Of a DNA stretch of 64,000 bases, positions 32,093 to 39,614 are shown piece by piece. A model generated the notes under the pieces. That model saw only the letters and a program-made list of their open reading frames with translations, was not told where the DNA came from and ran no database searches. Positions within the stretch are counted from its first letter, which is position 1; each line of letters begins with the position of its first letter. The stretch is from NCBI RefSeq assembly GCF_004331345.1, contig NZ_SJJZ01000005.1, positions 248,001 to 312,000 of the forward strand, given 5' to 3'. The position numbers and the translations under genes are program-made. The stretch is from Kribbella soli (GTDB lineage Bacteria > Actinomycetota > Actinomycetes > Propionibacteriales > Kribbellaceae).

Positions 32093-33745
32093 ATGGTCGC
32101 ATTGAGCAGCACTCTCCGCCGCTTCCGCAGGCGAACCGCCGCCGAAGTCGGACGGCCCGCGTCCGAGCAGCTGGTGCAGCCGGTTCCGGGCGACGAGCCA
32201 ACGCCCGTCGACATCGCACCCAACGACCCACTCCTCGCCTACCTGCAGAGCGCGAGCGGCGCGGTGGACGTGGAGGCTCTGGAACTCGACTCGCCGGCCC
32301 TGGCGGAGCTCAAGGCCGCCGGCGTCAAGCTCGCCGTACCGCTGGTGAGCCAGGGCGAGCTGATCGGTGTGCTCAACCTCGGGCCGCGCCGGTCCGAGCA
32401 GGAGTACTCCAGCGACGACCGCAGACTGCTCGACAATCTCGCTGCGCAGGCCGCGCCCGCCCTGCGGGTCGGCCAACTGGTCCGCCAGCAGCAGGCCGAA
32501 GCTCGGACCCGCCAGCGCTTCGAGCAGGAGCTCGAGGTCGCCCGGCTGATCCAGCAGAACTTCCTGCCCAAGGAGTTGCCCGAACTGTCCGGCTGGCAGG
32601 TCGCGGCGTGCTACCAGCCGGCCCGGGAAGTGGGTGGTGACTTCTACGACGTGATCGCGCTGGCCGACGGTCAGGTCGGCTTCGTGATCGGTGATGTGAC
32701 CGACAAGGGCGTACCGGCCGCACTGGTGATGGCTGCTACCCGGAGCGTGCTGCGCGCTTCCGCCCAGCGACTGATCGAGCCCGGCCAGGTGCTCGAGCGG
32801 GTCAACGAGCACCTCTGCCCGGACATGCCCGCGAAGATGTTCGTCACCTGCCTGTACGGCGTTCTCGATCCGGCGACCGGCCGCTTCCGGTTCGCCAACG
32901 CCGGTCATGATCTGCCGTACGTCAAGACCGCCGAGGGGTCGGTCGAGTTGCGCGCCCGGGGCATGCCGCTGGGCCTGATGAGCGGGATGACGTACGAGGA
33001 GCACGAAACTCTGCTCGCGCCCGGCGACTCGCTGCTGCTGCACTCCGACGGCATCGTGGAAGCGCACGACCCGCAGGGACAGATGTTCGGCTTCCCGCGC
33101 CTCAAGGAGCTGGTGGCGCGCTACCCGGGCGGCGGCGAGTTGATCGAGCTGGTGCTCGCCGATCTGCACGCCCACACCGGGCCCGGCGCCGAGCAGGAGG
33201 ACGACATCACCATGGTCGTGCTGCAACGGGAGCCGGCGCCGGGCAACGGCAGGATCAGTCCGAAGCTGCTCGCCGAGTTCGAGGTGCCGAGCGTCGAGGG
33301 CAACGAGCGGCTGGCGCTCGAACGAGTGGCCGGCCTGGTCGGCCCGCTCGGCCTCCCGGCGGCCCGGCTGCGCCGCCTCGAGACCGCGGTCGCCGAGGCC
33401 ACGATGAACGCGATGGAGCACGGCAACTCCTACCGCGCCGACCGTCCGGTCACCGTGCGCGTGTACGGCGAGCCGACCCAGGTCCGGGTCGAGGTCGCCG
33501 ACCTCGGTGGCGTCTCGAGGTCTGGCACGTCTGCTCCCGGCGAGACCGAAGTACCCGACCTGGAGGCGAAGCTCGCCGGACTGCAGCGGCCGCGCGGCTG
33601 GGGACTGTTCCTGATCAAGAACATGGTCGACGAAGCGCGGGAGACCAGCGTCGGAGAACGCCACATCGTCGAACTCGTCATGCACCTCGAAGCGGTGCCG
33701 GAGAAAGCGGTGCAGGAGAAAGGAGACGACGATGACGACACGTGA
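32093..33745 (+). CDS. SpoIIE-type serine phosphatase fused to an RsbW-like ATPase
   Basis: This 550-aa cytosolic protein of the RsbU/SpoIIE class has three parts. Residues ~60-130 look GAF-like, followed by a short coiled coil to 155. The PP2C phosphatase spans ~168-380 with metal ligands in GGDFYD (181-186), GDVTDKG (200-206), HSDGIVEA and EDDITMVVL. A C-terminal HATPase_c_2 domain (390-530) has Glu435/Asn439 in AVAEATMNAMEHGN and G2 box RGWGLFLIKN (501-510). Such phosphatases dephosphorylate STAS antagonists and the ATPase phosphorylates them, so both opposing activities may be in one chain. Two STAS genes follow with overlaps. An ATG with AAAGGG at 6 nt was preferred to the adjacent GTG. 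Confidence 0.93.
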   Translation: MVALSSTLRRFRRRTAAEVGRPASEQLVQPVPGDEPTPVDIAPNDPLLAYLQSASGAVDVEALELDSPALAELKAAGVKLAVPLVSQGELIGVLNLGPRRSEQEYSSDDRRLLDNLAAQAAPALRVGQLVRQQQAEARTRQRFEQELEVARLIQQNFLPKELPELSGWQVAACYQPAREVGGDFYDVIALADGQVGFVIGDVTDKGVPAALVMAATRSVLRASAQRLIEPGQVLERVNEHLCPDMPAKMFVTCLYGVLDPATGRFRFANAGHDLPYVKTAEGSVELRARGMPLGLMSGMTYEEHETLLAPGDSLLLHSDGIVEAHDPQGQMFGFPRLKELVARYPGGGELIELVLADLHAHTGPGAEQEDDITMVVLQREPAPGNGRISPKLLAEFEVPSVEGNERLALERVAGLVGPLGLPAARLRRLETAVAEATMNAMEHGNSYRADRPVTVRVYGEPTQVRVEVADLGGVSRSGTSAPGETEVPDLEAKLAGLQRPRGWGLFLIKNMVDEARETSVGERHIVELVMHLEAVPEKAVQEKGDDDDDT

Positions 33746-34109
33746 AGCGGTCGCCCGCGTCCGGCGGCGGGAAGGCGTGGCGGTCATCGAGCTGATCGGT
33801 GACCTGAACGCCGCGGCCGAGCCGGCCCTGGACGAAGCCTGGACCGCCGCGACGAGCGAGCGACCCGAGGCCGTGGTGCTCAGTTTCGAGAACAGCGGCT
33901 ACATCAACTCGACCGGGATCGCGCTGGTGGTCGGCCTGCTCGCGAGTGCGCGGACGCACCGGATCCCGATCCGGGCCTACGGACTCAGCGACCACTACCG
34001 GGAGATCTTCGAGATCACCCGACTGGCCGACTTCATGGCGATCGAGGACGACGAGGACAGCGCAGTACAGAGGGCCGTGCAGGGAGCGGGAGGGGACGGA
34101 AATGGCTGA
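33732..34109 (+). CDS. STAS-domain anti-sigma antagonist 1
   Basis: This 125-aa single STAS domain has the phospho-loop Asn59-Ser60-Thr61-Gly62 (YINSTGIALVV). Ser60 is the expected target of RsbW-type kinases and Asn replaces the common Asp. The tail is acidic. Its start lies 14 nt inside the end of the SpoIIE/ATPase gene, so the antagonist and its enzyme are translationally coupled. By family knowledge it should bind an anti-sigma partner when dephosphorylated. Confidence 0.93.
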   Translation: MTTREAVARVRRREGVAVIELIGDLNAAAEPALDEAWTAATSERPEAVVLSFENSGYINSTGIALVVGLLASARTHRIPIRAYGLSDHYREIFEITRLADFMAIEDDEDSAVQRAVQGAGGDGNG

Positions 34110-34452
34110 GGCAACAGCGACATTCGACGTACGCCGGCAGGGGACGGCCGGTGTCCTCGATATCCGGGGAGACGTGACAGCGGGTTCGGAGGACGTCTTG
34201 ATGAAGGCGTACGAGGGCGCGGGGGACGTCACGGCGGTGATCCTCAACTTCGCCGGCCTGTCGTACATGAACAGCGGTGGCATCGGTCTGCTGGTCACCC
34301 TGCTGGTGCGCGCCAGGCGGCGCTCGCAACGGCTGCTGGCGTACGGGCTGTCCGAGCACTACCGGCAGATCTTCGAGCTGACCCGCCTCGACGAGGCGAT
34401 CGGCATCCACGACACCGAGCAGGACGCGCTGGCCGCGGCCGGCGCGGCGTAG
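34102..34452 (+). CDS. STAS-domain anti-sigma antagonist 2
   Basis: This 116-aa STAS domain has Asn57-Ser58-Gly59-Gly60 as its phospho-loop (YMNSGGIGLLV), again Asn for Asp, with Ser58 the expected target. It overlaps antagonist 1 by 8 nt. The C-terminal helix (YGLSEHYRQIFELTRL) is nearly the same as in antagonist 1 (YGLSDHYREIFEITRL), so the two are recent paralogues. Having two substrates with the same phosphatase/kinase suggests an RsbR/RsbS-like or two-output switch. Confidence 0.93.
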   Translation: MAEATATFDVRRQGTAGVLDIRGDVTAGSEDVLMKAYEGAGDVTAVILNFAGLSYMNSGGIGLLVTLLVRARRRSQRLLAYGLSEHYRQIFELTRLDEAIGIHDTEQDALAAAGAA

Positions 34453-34465
34453 AGGGGCGGACACC

Positions 34466-35221
34466 ATGAGTAGCAACGACGAGCAGCCCGCCGCGGCGAA
34501 CCGCGACGCGGCCAACTGGGCCAAACTGGTCTCGCGACTGAAGGTCGCACAGGTGCCCGACGGCGCCGTGAACCTCAACGTGGACGGCCGGCAGCTCACC
34601 AGCCCGATCCAGGGGTTCGGGAAGATGTGGCAGAAGACCTACGTGGTCCGTCTGCCGGGCGAGCGGGTCACACCGACCGAGCTGATCGCCACCTGGCGCC
34701 GGCAGTTCGGCGAGTTCTGGCCGAAGGGCAACCATTTCTACGCACCGCTCACCGGCATCGAACCCGGTGACGTCGCGCTCCTGAACCTGCGGATGCCCGG
34801 CGGTACGACGCTGTCGACCGGGGTGATGGTGCTGTACGCCGACGAGGAGTCGTTCACGCTGATGACGCCGCAGGGGCACATGTTCGCGGGCTGGATCACG
34901 TTCAGTGCGGCGCGGCAGGACGACGAGACCGTCGTACAGTCCCAGGTGCTGATGCGGGCCTCGGACCCCATCTTCGAGCTGGCCCTGACGATGGGAGGCC
35001 ATCGCCAGGAGGACCTGTTCTGGAGCCAGACCCTGGGCAACGTGGCGGCCCACTTCGGCCATCCGGATGCAGTGGTCGAGACCAAGGTCGTCTGCGTGGA
35101 CAAGCGGCGCCAATGGTCGAGATGGCGCAACGTGTGGCACTCGTCGGCCATCCGCTCCACGATCTACATGGTGGAAGCCCCGATCCGCGCCATCACCCCC
35201 CACAAACGCCCCGCCGCCTGA
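34466..35221 (+). CDS. Conserved protein of unknown function at the end of the SpoIIE operon
   Basis: This 251-aa soluble protein starts 13 nt after antagonist 2. It has no signal peptide or transmembrane helix. Its mix of aromatic strand patterns (GNHFYAPLTGIEPGDVALL, HMFAGWITFSA, DETVVQSQVLMRASDPIFELALTMGG) suggests an alpha/beta SRPBCC-like (START/polyketide-cyclase) cavity, but this is only a resemblance. It is the last gene of the train and could be a ligand-binding output or partner of the switch. Confidence 0.7.
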   Translation: MSSNDEQPAAANRDAANWAKLVSRLKVAQVPDGAVNLNVDGRQLTSPIQGFGKMWQKTYVVRLPGERVTPTELIATWRRQFGEFWPKGNHFYAPLTGIEPGDVALLNLRMPGGTTLSTGVMVLYADEESFTLMTPQGHMFAGWITFSAARQDDETVVQSQVLMRASDPIFELALTMGGHRQEDLFWSQTLGNVAAHFGHPDAVVETKVVCVDKRRQWSRWRNVWHSSAIRSTIYMVEAPIRAITPHKRPAA

Positions 35222-35224
35222 CCG

Positions 35225-36178
35225 CTACTCCCCGAGGAGCCAGTCGTCGTAGCGGGGGATCCAGCGGAAGTTGACCGGATCGTCGAAGGTGATCGGGACC
35301 TGACCGCGGCCTTGGATGACGGTGGCCAGGCCGTTGGCGTGGCCGACCGCGTACAGGTACCCGGCCTTGGTGTCCTTGTCGATGCCGAGCAGAAGCGTGC
35401 CGTTGCGACCACACGGCTGGGCGAGCATCGTTTCGAATCCTTGCCAGGTCGATCGGCGGACGAGCTTCACGACCGGCTTCATCGGCGAGGTCGTCGGGAT
35501 GTGGATGGTGTAGAGCGCCCCGCTGCGGCTGTTGGCGAGGAACGTGTCGTAGGTCCGGGTCTTGCTGATCAGGGCCATCGACTTCACCCCGGTGAATCCT
35601 GGGTACGACGCCTTGCTGCGCCAGGCGCCGGTGCGGTCGAAGGTCCAGCGGAAGAGTGTGCCGTCGTTGCGGAGCCCGTAAGCGTTCATCCGCCAGAAGT
35701 CGCCGGTGGGCGACCGGTACTCGGCCCGTTCGAACGCGGTGAAGCTGCTCCAGCCGCCACCGACCCGCGAGAGGCCGGCGTTGACGATCTCGCCGTTCGC
35801 GGCCTTGTAGCCGCTGCCGTACAGCGCATCGCCCATGACGACGAAGCCGCTGACGTCGAGGCCGTCGTACCCGTCGTCGGTGCCGATCATCGAGGTGCTC
35901 AGCCGGACGAGTCCGTCGGGGTACACATCGTGTGCCACGAGCTCGCTGCCGCCCGCTGTGGGCGGCACGGTCGCGCTGACGTGACGTGCCCGGTGGTCAC
36001 CGCCGGCGGTCCGCGAGCCCAGTGAGACCAGGCAGGATTCAGTCGCCGTGGAAGTCGCTTCTGTATGCGACGCAGCCGCGGAGGCGGTCGCCGGGACAGC
36101 GACCGCTCCCGCCGGTACTGCGGCCACCGCGAGGACTGCGAGTGCTGTGCGAAGGCGGAACGTGCGAAGTGTCTTCAT
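35225..36178 (-). CDS. Secreted protein, tachylectin-like beta-propeller suspected
   Basis: This 317-aa exported protein has a Sec signal peptide (MKTLRTFRLR basic, then ALAVLAVAAVPAGAVAVPATASA with an AxA cleavage). The mature part has repeated blades such as NAYGLRNDGTLFRWTFDRTGAWRSK and ARSGALYTIHI-type strands (LYAVGHANGLATVIQGRGQV). That is the look of tachylectin-2-like propellers binding sugars. No catalytic motif. It lies 11 nt downstream of an AMIN-like secreted protein on the same strand, and the DNA of the two signal peptides is nearly the same. Confidence 0.78.
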   Translation of the reverse strand: MKTLRTFRLRTALAVLAVAAVPAGAVAVPATASAAASHTEATSTATESCLVSLGSRTAGGDHRARHVSATVPPTAGGSELVAHDVYPDGLVRLSTSMIGTDDGYDGLDVSGFVVMGDALYGSGYKAANGEIVNAGLSRVGGGWSSFTAFERAEYRSPTGDFWRMNAYGLRNDGTLFRWTFDRTGAWRSKASYPGFTGVKSMALISKTRTYDTFLANSRSGALYTIHIPTTSPMKPVVKLVRRSTWQGFETMLAQPCGRNGTLLLGIDKDTKAGYLYAVGHANGLATVIQGRGQVPITFDDPVNFRWIPRYDDWLLGE

Positions 36179-36756
36179 GGCGTCGTCCCTCACCAGCTGT
36201 GGGCGACGTCGACGACGACCCGGCTCGTCGTACCTGGACCGGTGAGCGTGAAGACGCGGAACGGGAGCCGGGCGCGGACGCCGAGTCCGATGGTGGTCTC
36301 ACCTTCGAAGCTGCCTGCGCTGACGACCTGCCGGAAGGTCCGGTAGCCGGTGACGTCGGTCAGTTCGTCGTAGTTCGCCGGGTTGTAGGTGTAGTGGTTC
36401 GTCTCGTCGTAGGACTGTGCCAGCAGGACGATCGCGAGCTTGGCGCCACCGCGGACCGGAATGAGCTTGCCCTCGCCAACGGTGGAGATGTCCTTCACGT
36501 ACTCCACGCGGAACCAGGACGGCTTGCCCTCGATGTCGAACACGATCCGGTCGAAACACGCGTGCTGTCCGGTCCGGACGTCGGTCAGGTGACCCAAGCC
36601 CTGGAACGTACTTGCCTCAGGCAACGAACCCCAGCCGGTCGGGCAGCTGGCGGCAGCGGTGCTGACGACGGATGCCCTGGACGGGCCGGCGAGCGCCGGT
36701 ACAGCGACCGCTCCCGCCGGTACTGCGGCGATTGCGAGCACCGCGAGTGCGGTGCG
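36096..36756. repeat. Duplicated signal-peptide coding DNA (two 56-bp copies)
   Basis: Positions 36096-36151 and 36701-36756 match in 50 of 56 bases, with the first 28 identical (ACAGCGACCGCTCCCGCCGG... through TACTGCGG). They encode the hydrophobic core of the signal peptides of the two tandem secreted proteins. The mature domains that follow are unrelated. This indicates signal-peptide shuffling or gene conversion. Confidence 0.75.
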
Positions 36757-36795
36757 GATCGGTCTGCGGATGTCGATGGTCGGAATACATTTCAC
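36190..36795 (-). CDS. Secreted AMIN-like domain protein
   Basis: This 201-aa secreted protein has a Sec signal peptide (IRTALAVLAIAAVPAGAVAVPALA). The mature domain has FDRIVFDIEGKPSWFRVEYV, TVGEGKLIPVRGGAKLAIVLLAQ and RVFTLTGPGTTSRVVVDVAHSW. This is the AMIN-like fold of actinomycete cell-envelope proteins, probably wall-associated. The GTG start has a GAGGGGGG ribosome site at suitable distance. It leads the two-gene operon with the propeller-like protein. Confidence 0.8.
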   Translation of the reverse strand: MKCIPTIDIRRPIRTALAVLAIAAVPAGAVAVPALAGPSRASVVSTAAASCPTGWGSLPEASTFQGLGHLTDVRTGQHACFDRIVFDIEGKPSWFRVEYVKDISTVGEGKLIPVRGGAKLAIVLLAQSYDETNHYTYNPANYDELTDVTGYRTFRQVVSAGSFEGETTIGLGVRARLPFRVFTLTGPGTTSRVVVDVAHSW

Positions 36796-36991
36796 GATGC
36801 CCCCCTCAGGACACTCAGCTAGATGCACCAGGCGGGCCGGAAGTTGCACATCGGGCGCACCGAACCCACAGGAGGACCGCAGCAGCTGCCCAGATGACGG
36901 GGAGGACGCGGTGCCGGCCCTCGAGGACAAGCGTTGGCTTCATGCCGACCCAGGGGGAGTTGGGCGCGGGCGTGGGCATAGGGTCCACTCC

Positions 36992-38374
36992 ATGGAGGAC
37001 CCACAGGCCACCTGGGCCGGTTCGGACCTGCATCTCGAGCTGGCGGCGACGCGGGGGCGGAACGATCTGGTGCAGGCCCTGCACGAGTCGATCCGGACCG
37101 GACGGCTGCCGGCGGGAACGCGGTTGCCGTCGTCGCGGTCGCTGGCTCGCGACCTCGGTATCGCGCGGAACACGGTTGCCGATGCCTATGGGCAGCTCGT
37201 CGCCGAGGGGTGGCTGATGGCGCGGCAGGGGTCCGGGACAGTGGTCGCGAACCGGGCCGCCGTACCGCCGGCGCCGAGCGTTTCGTTGCCCGAGGCCCGG
37301 AGTTTTCGGTACGACCTGACGCCGGGGTCCCCGGATGTGGCGACGTTCCCGCGGACCGAGTGGCTGGCCGCGGCGCGGAAGGCGCTGACCGCGGCGCCGA
37401 ACGAGGCGTTCGGGCTGGGGGATCCGCGCGGCCGGATCGAGTTGCGGCGGGTGCTGGCGGACTACCTGGCCCGGGCGCGCGGCGTGCGGGCCGATCCGGA
37501 GCGGATCCTGATCTGCTCGGGGTACGTGCAGGCGCTGAGTCTGCTGAGCGAGGCGATCGGGACCCTCGGCGGTACGACGATCGCGGTCGAGGAGTTCGGG
37601 TACGGGCTGCACCGGGACGTGATCCGCGCGCGGGGGCTGGAGGTGGCCGCCGTACCGGTGGACGAGTTGGGTGCGCAGACGACCGGGTTGACCGGGCAGG
37701 GCGTGCTGCTCACGCCGGCGCACCAGATGCCGACGGGCGTGCCGCTCGCGCCGGAGCGCCGTACCGCTGCCGTCGAGTGGGCGCGGGAGTCGGGGGCGGT
37801 GCTGATCGAGGACGACTACGACGGCGAGTTCCGGTACGACCGGCAGGCGGTCGGGGCGTTGCAGGCGCTCGATCCGGAGCGGGTCGTCTACACGGGTACG
37901 GCGAGCAAGAGCCTCGCGCCCGGGCTGCGGCTCGCGTGGATGGTGCTGCCGCAGCGGTTGATCGAGCCGGTGGTCGCGGCGAAGCGGACGGCCGACTATC
38001 AGACCGCGACCCTCGAACAGCTCGTCCTCGCGGAATTCATTGCCTCCGGCCACTACGACCGGCATGTACGGCGTTCCCGTCTGCACTACCGTCGCCGCCG
38101 CGACCGCCTCGTCGAACTGCTCGCGGTGCGCGCGCCCACCGTCGAGGTGGCCGGGATCTCGGCGGGCCTCCATGTGCTGTTGGACGTTCCCGGCGACGCC
38201 GAAGACATGGTCGCCCGAGCCGCCCGCCAGGGCCTAGGCCTCGCCACGCTCACGACGTACCACTTCAACCCCACCCCAGCCACCCGCCAGGCAGTAATCG
38301 TCGGCTACGGCACCCCACCCGACCACGCCTACCCCGGAGCCCTAGACCTCCTCTGCCAGGTCCTCGGCGTCTAG
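36992..38374 (+). CDS. MocR-family PLP-dependent transcriptional regulator
   Basis: This 460-aa regulator joins an N-terminal GntR winged helix (residues ~25-85, GTRLPSSRSLARDLGIARNTVADAYGQL) to an aminotransferase-like fold I domain. PLP-site residues are visible: Asp274/Asp277 in IEDDYDGEFRY, and Lys306 in TASKSLAPGLRLAW as the internal aldimine lysine. MocR proteins use PLP or its adducts as effectors to control vitamin B6 or amine/amino-acid genes. A good ATG lies at MEDPQATWAG. It is divergent from the secreted pair. No pdx gene is in the window, so the target is unknown. Confidence 0.94.
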   Translation: MEDPQATWAGSDLHLELAATRGRNDLVQALHESIRTGRLPAGTRLPSSRSLARDLGIARNTVADAYGQLVAEGWLMARQGSGTVVANRAAVPPAPSVSLPEARSFRYDLTPGSPDVATFPRTEWLAAARKALTAAPNEAFGLGDPRGRIELRRVLADYLARARGVRADPERILICSGYVQALSLLSEAIGTLGGTTIAVEEFGYGLHRDVIRARGLEVAAVPVDELGAQTTGLTGQGVLLTPAHQMPTGVPLAPERRTAAVEWARESGAVLIEDDYDGEFRYDRQAVGALQALDPERVVYTGTASKSLAPGLRLAWMVLPQRLIEPVVAAKRTADYQTATLEQLVLAEFIASGHYDRHVRRSRLHYRRRRDRLVELLAVRAPTVEVAGISAGLHVLLDVPGDAEDMVARAARQGLGLATLTTYHFNPTPATRQAVIVGYGTPPDHAYPGALDLLCQVLGV

Positions 38375-38616
38375 CCCGCCGCGCCACCAACCGGGGGTTC
38401 GCACAAGAACGGGGGGCACTACACAAGAAATAGCCTGTTCCCACCCACCACTTCCTCGGCAACGCCCCGGGATGTGCTGGTTCGGGCGGTCGGTCTGAGG
38501 CCCACGAGAACACCACTTCGGTTGCCGACCGCGTCGGGCAGCCCGCGATTTCCGGAACCTCTTCGCCACCAGATGACCTTTATGTTCCGCAAAGGTGCCC
38601 GGCAACACATCACCCG

Positions 38617-38653
38617 CACAACACCAGGAGACCGGATATCCCCTGGTGTTGTG
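38617..38653. repeat. Hairpin repeat unit A (12-bp perfect arms)
   Basis: CACAACACCAGG (38617-38628) and CCTGGTGTTGTG (38642-38653) are perfect 12-bp arms. The 13-nt loop contains most of GGATATCC (38634-38641), itself an 8-bp palindrome. A related unit B follows 33 nt downstream. Stem-loop plus palindromic core is REP/MITE-like, but no terminal repeats or target duplication were found. Confidence 0.7.
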
Positions 38654-38682
38654 GGTTCTCCCTTCGCATACCAACGGAGAAG

Positions 38683-38713
38683 GCACAACGCCATCGGATA
38701 TCCCCTCGTGTGC
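38683..38713. repeat. Hairpin repeat unit B (degenerate)
   Basis: GCACAACG (38683-38690) and CGTGTGC (38707-38713) pair imperfectly around GGATATCC (38696-38703). CGGATATCCCCT is identical to the same stretch in unit A. B looks like a decayed relative of A, which implies a tandem family. Confidence 0.5.
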
Positions 38714-38750
38714 GGGGCTCTGGTCGCGAGGAACAGCAGGTAGCGCGCAG

Positions 38751-39614
38751 CTACGCAACGCCCGCCGCCAGCGCTCGGATGTCGTCCGGGCCTACTCGGC
38801 AGCAGCCTCCGATGTACGTTGCACCCGCCTCGACCCAGGTGGGTGCGAAGGTTGCTGGGCCCTCGCCGTTGCCGACCCATTTACGGGCGACGGCGTCCCA
38901 GGACTCGCCGTGGTTGGGGTAGGCGATCGCGGGCTTGCCGGATGCGGCGACGGCTGTCTGCACGGCGGCTTGGACGTCGGTCGGCTTGCAGCAGTTGATG
39001 CCGACAGCAACTACCTGGTCGATGGCGGGGATCGCGAAGGCTTCCGTGAGTGGTTGGCCGGCGCGCGTGTGGTCGCCCTCGATCGAGTACGAGAACCACG
39101 CGGGGAAGTCGAGTTCACGCAGTAGCTCCACCAGGACGTCGGCCTCGTCGGTGTCGGGGATGGTTTCGACGGCGAGCAGGTCGGGGCCGGCGTTGGCGAG
39201 GAGTTCGAGGCGCGGGCCGTGGAAGTCGCGGAGGACCTGCGAGCTCACGCCGTACCGGCCGCGGTACTCGGAGCCGTCAGCGAGCATCGCGCCGTACGGT
39301 CCAACAGAGGCCGCCACCAGCCGGTCGTCGAACTCGTCGCGGACGGCGAGAGCGATGCGGACGCTGCCCGTGATCAGGCGTTCGGCCTCGGCGCGTTCGA
39401 CACCGGCGCGTTCGAAGCCGACCACGCTGGCCTGGTAGCTCGCTGTCGTGGCGACCATCGCGCCCGCCTCGTAGTACGCGCGGTGCACGGCAGCGATCTC
39501 CGAAGGCGCGTCACGCAGCAGACGGGCGGACCACAGTGCGTCGGACAGGTCGTGGCCGCGGTCCTCCAAGGCGTTCGACAGACCGCCATCGAGGATGACC
39601 AGGTGGTCAGACAC
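38751..39614 (-). CDS. mmuM: Homocysteine S-methyltransferase
   Basis: This 287-aa zinc-dependent enzyme transfers a methyl group from S-methylmethionine (or SAM) to homocysteine, giving methionine. Zn ligands are recognisable in GINCCKP and GGCCRVG near the C-terminus. The N-terminal ILDGGLSNALEDRGHDLSDALWSARLL is the family start. It begins inside the D-amino-acid oxidase gene end, with an 8-nt overlap and GTG start, so the two are translationally coupled. A TTG three codons earlier is also possible. The pairing with a D-amino-acid oxidase is unusual. Confidence 0.93.
   Translation of the reverse strand: MSDHLVILDGGLSNALEDRGHDLSDALWSARLLRDAPSEIAAVHRAYYEAGAMVATTASYQASVVGFERAGVERAEAERLITGSVRIALAVRDEFDDRLVAASVGPYGAMLADGSEYRGRYGVSSQVLRDFHGPRLELLANAGPDLLAVETIPDTDEADVLVELLRELDFPAWFSYSIEGDHTRAGQPLTEAFAIPAIDQVVAVGINCCKPTDVQAAVQTAVAASGKPAIAYPNHGESWDAVARKWVGNGEGPATFAPTWVEAGATYIGGCCRVGPDDIRALAAGVA

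Larger units (their letters stand above)
38375..38750. other. Gene-free stretch containing two related hairpin repeats
   Basis: This 376-nt stretch has no credible ORF. It has several AT-richer motifs and the two hairpin units described separately. A minus-strand frame across it repeats TRGYP-like peptides, but only because the DNA itself is repeated. It starts with CCGGGGGTTCGCACAAG, which does not form a good terminator for the MocR gene. Confidence 0.6.

Noticed and set aside
31684-33787. Minus-strand open frames opposite the SpoIIE/STAS genes
   Set aside because: Antisense shadows of genes with clear catalytic motifs; no family match in the reverse frames.
38617-38713. CRISPR array
   Set aside because: Only two imperfect units of unequal length are present, with no spacer pattern and no cas genes in the window.
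38342-38880. Small minus-strand open frames after the MocR gene
   Set aside because: Their TRGYP-like repeats come from the DNA repeats, the composition is not protein-like and no ribosome site was found.
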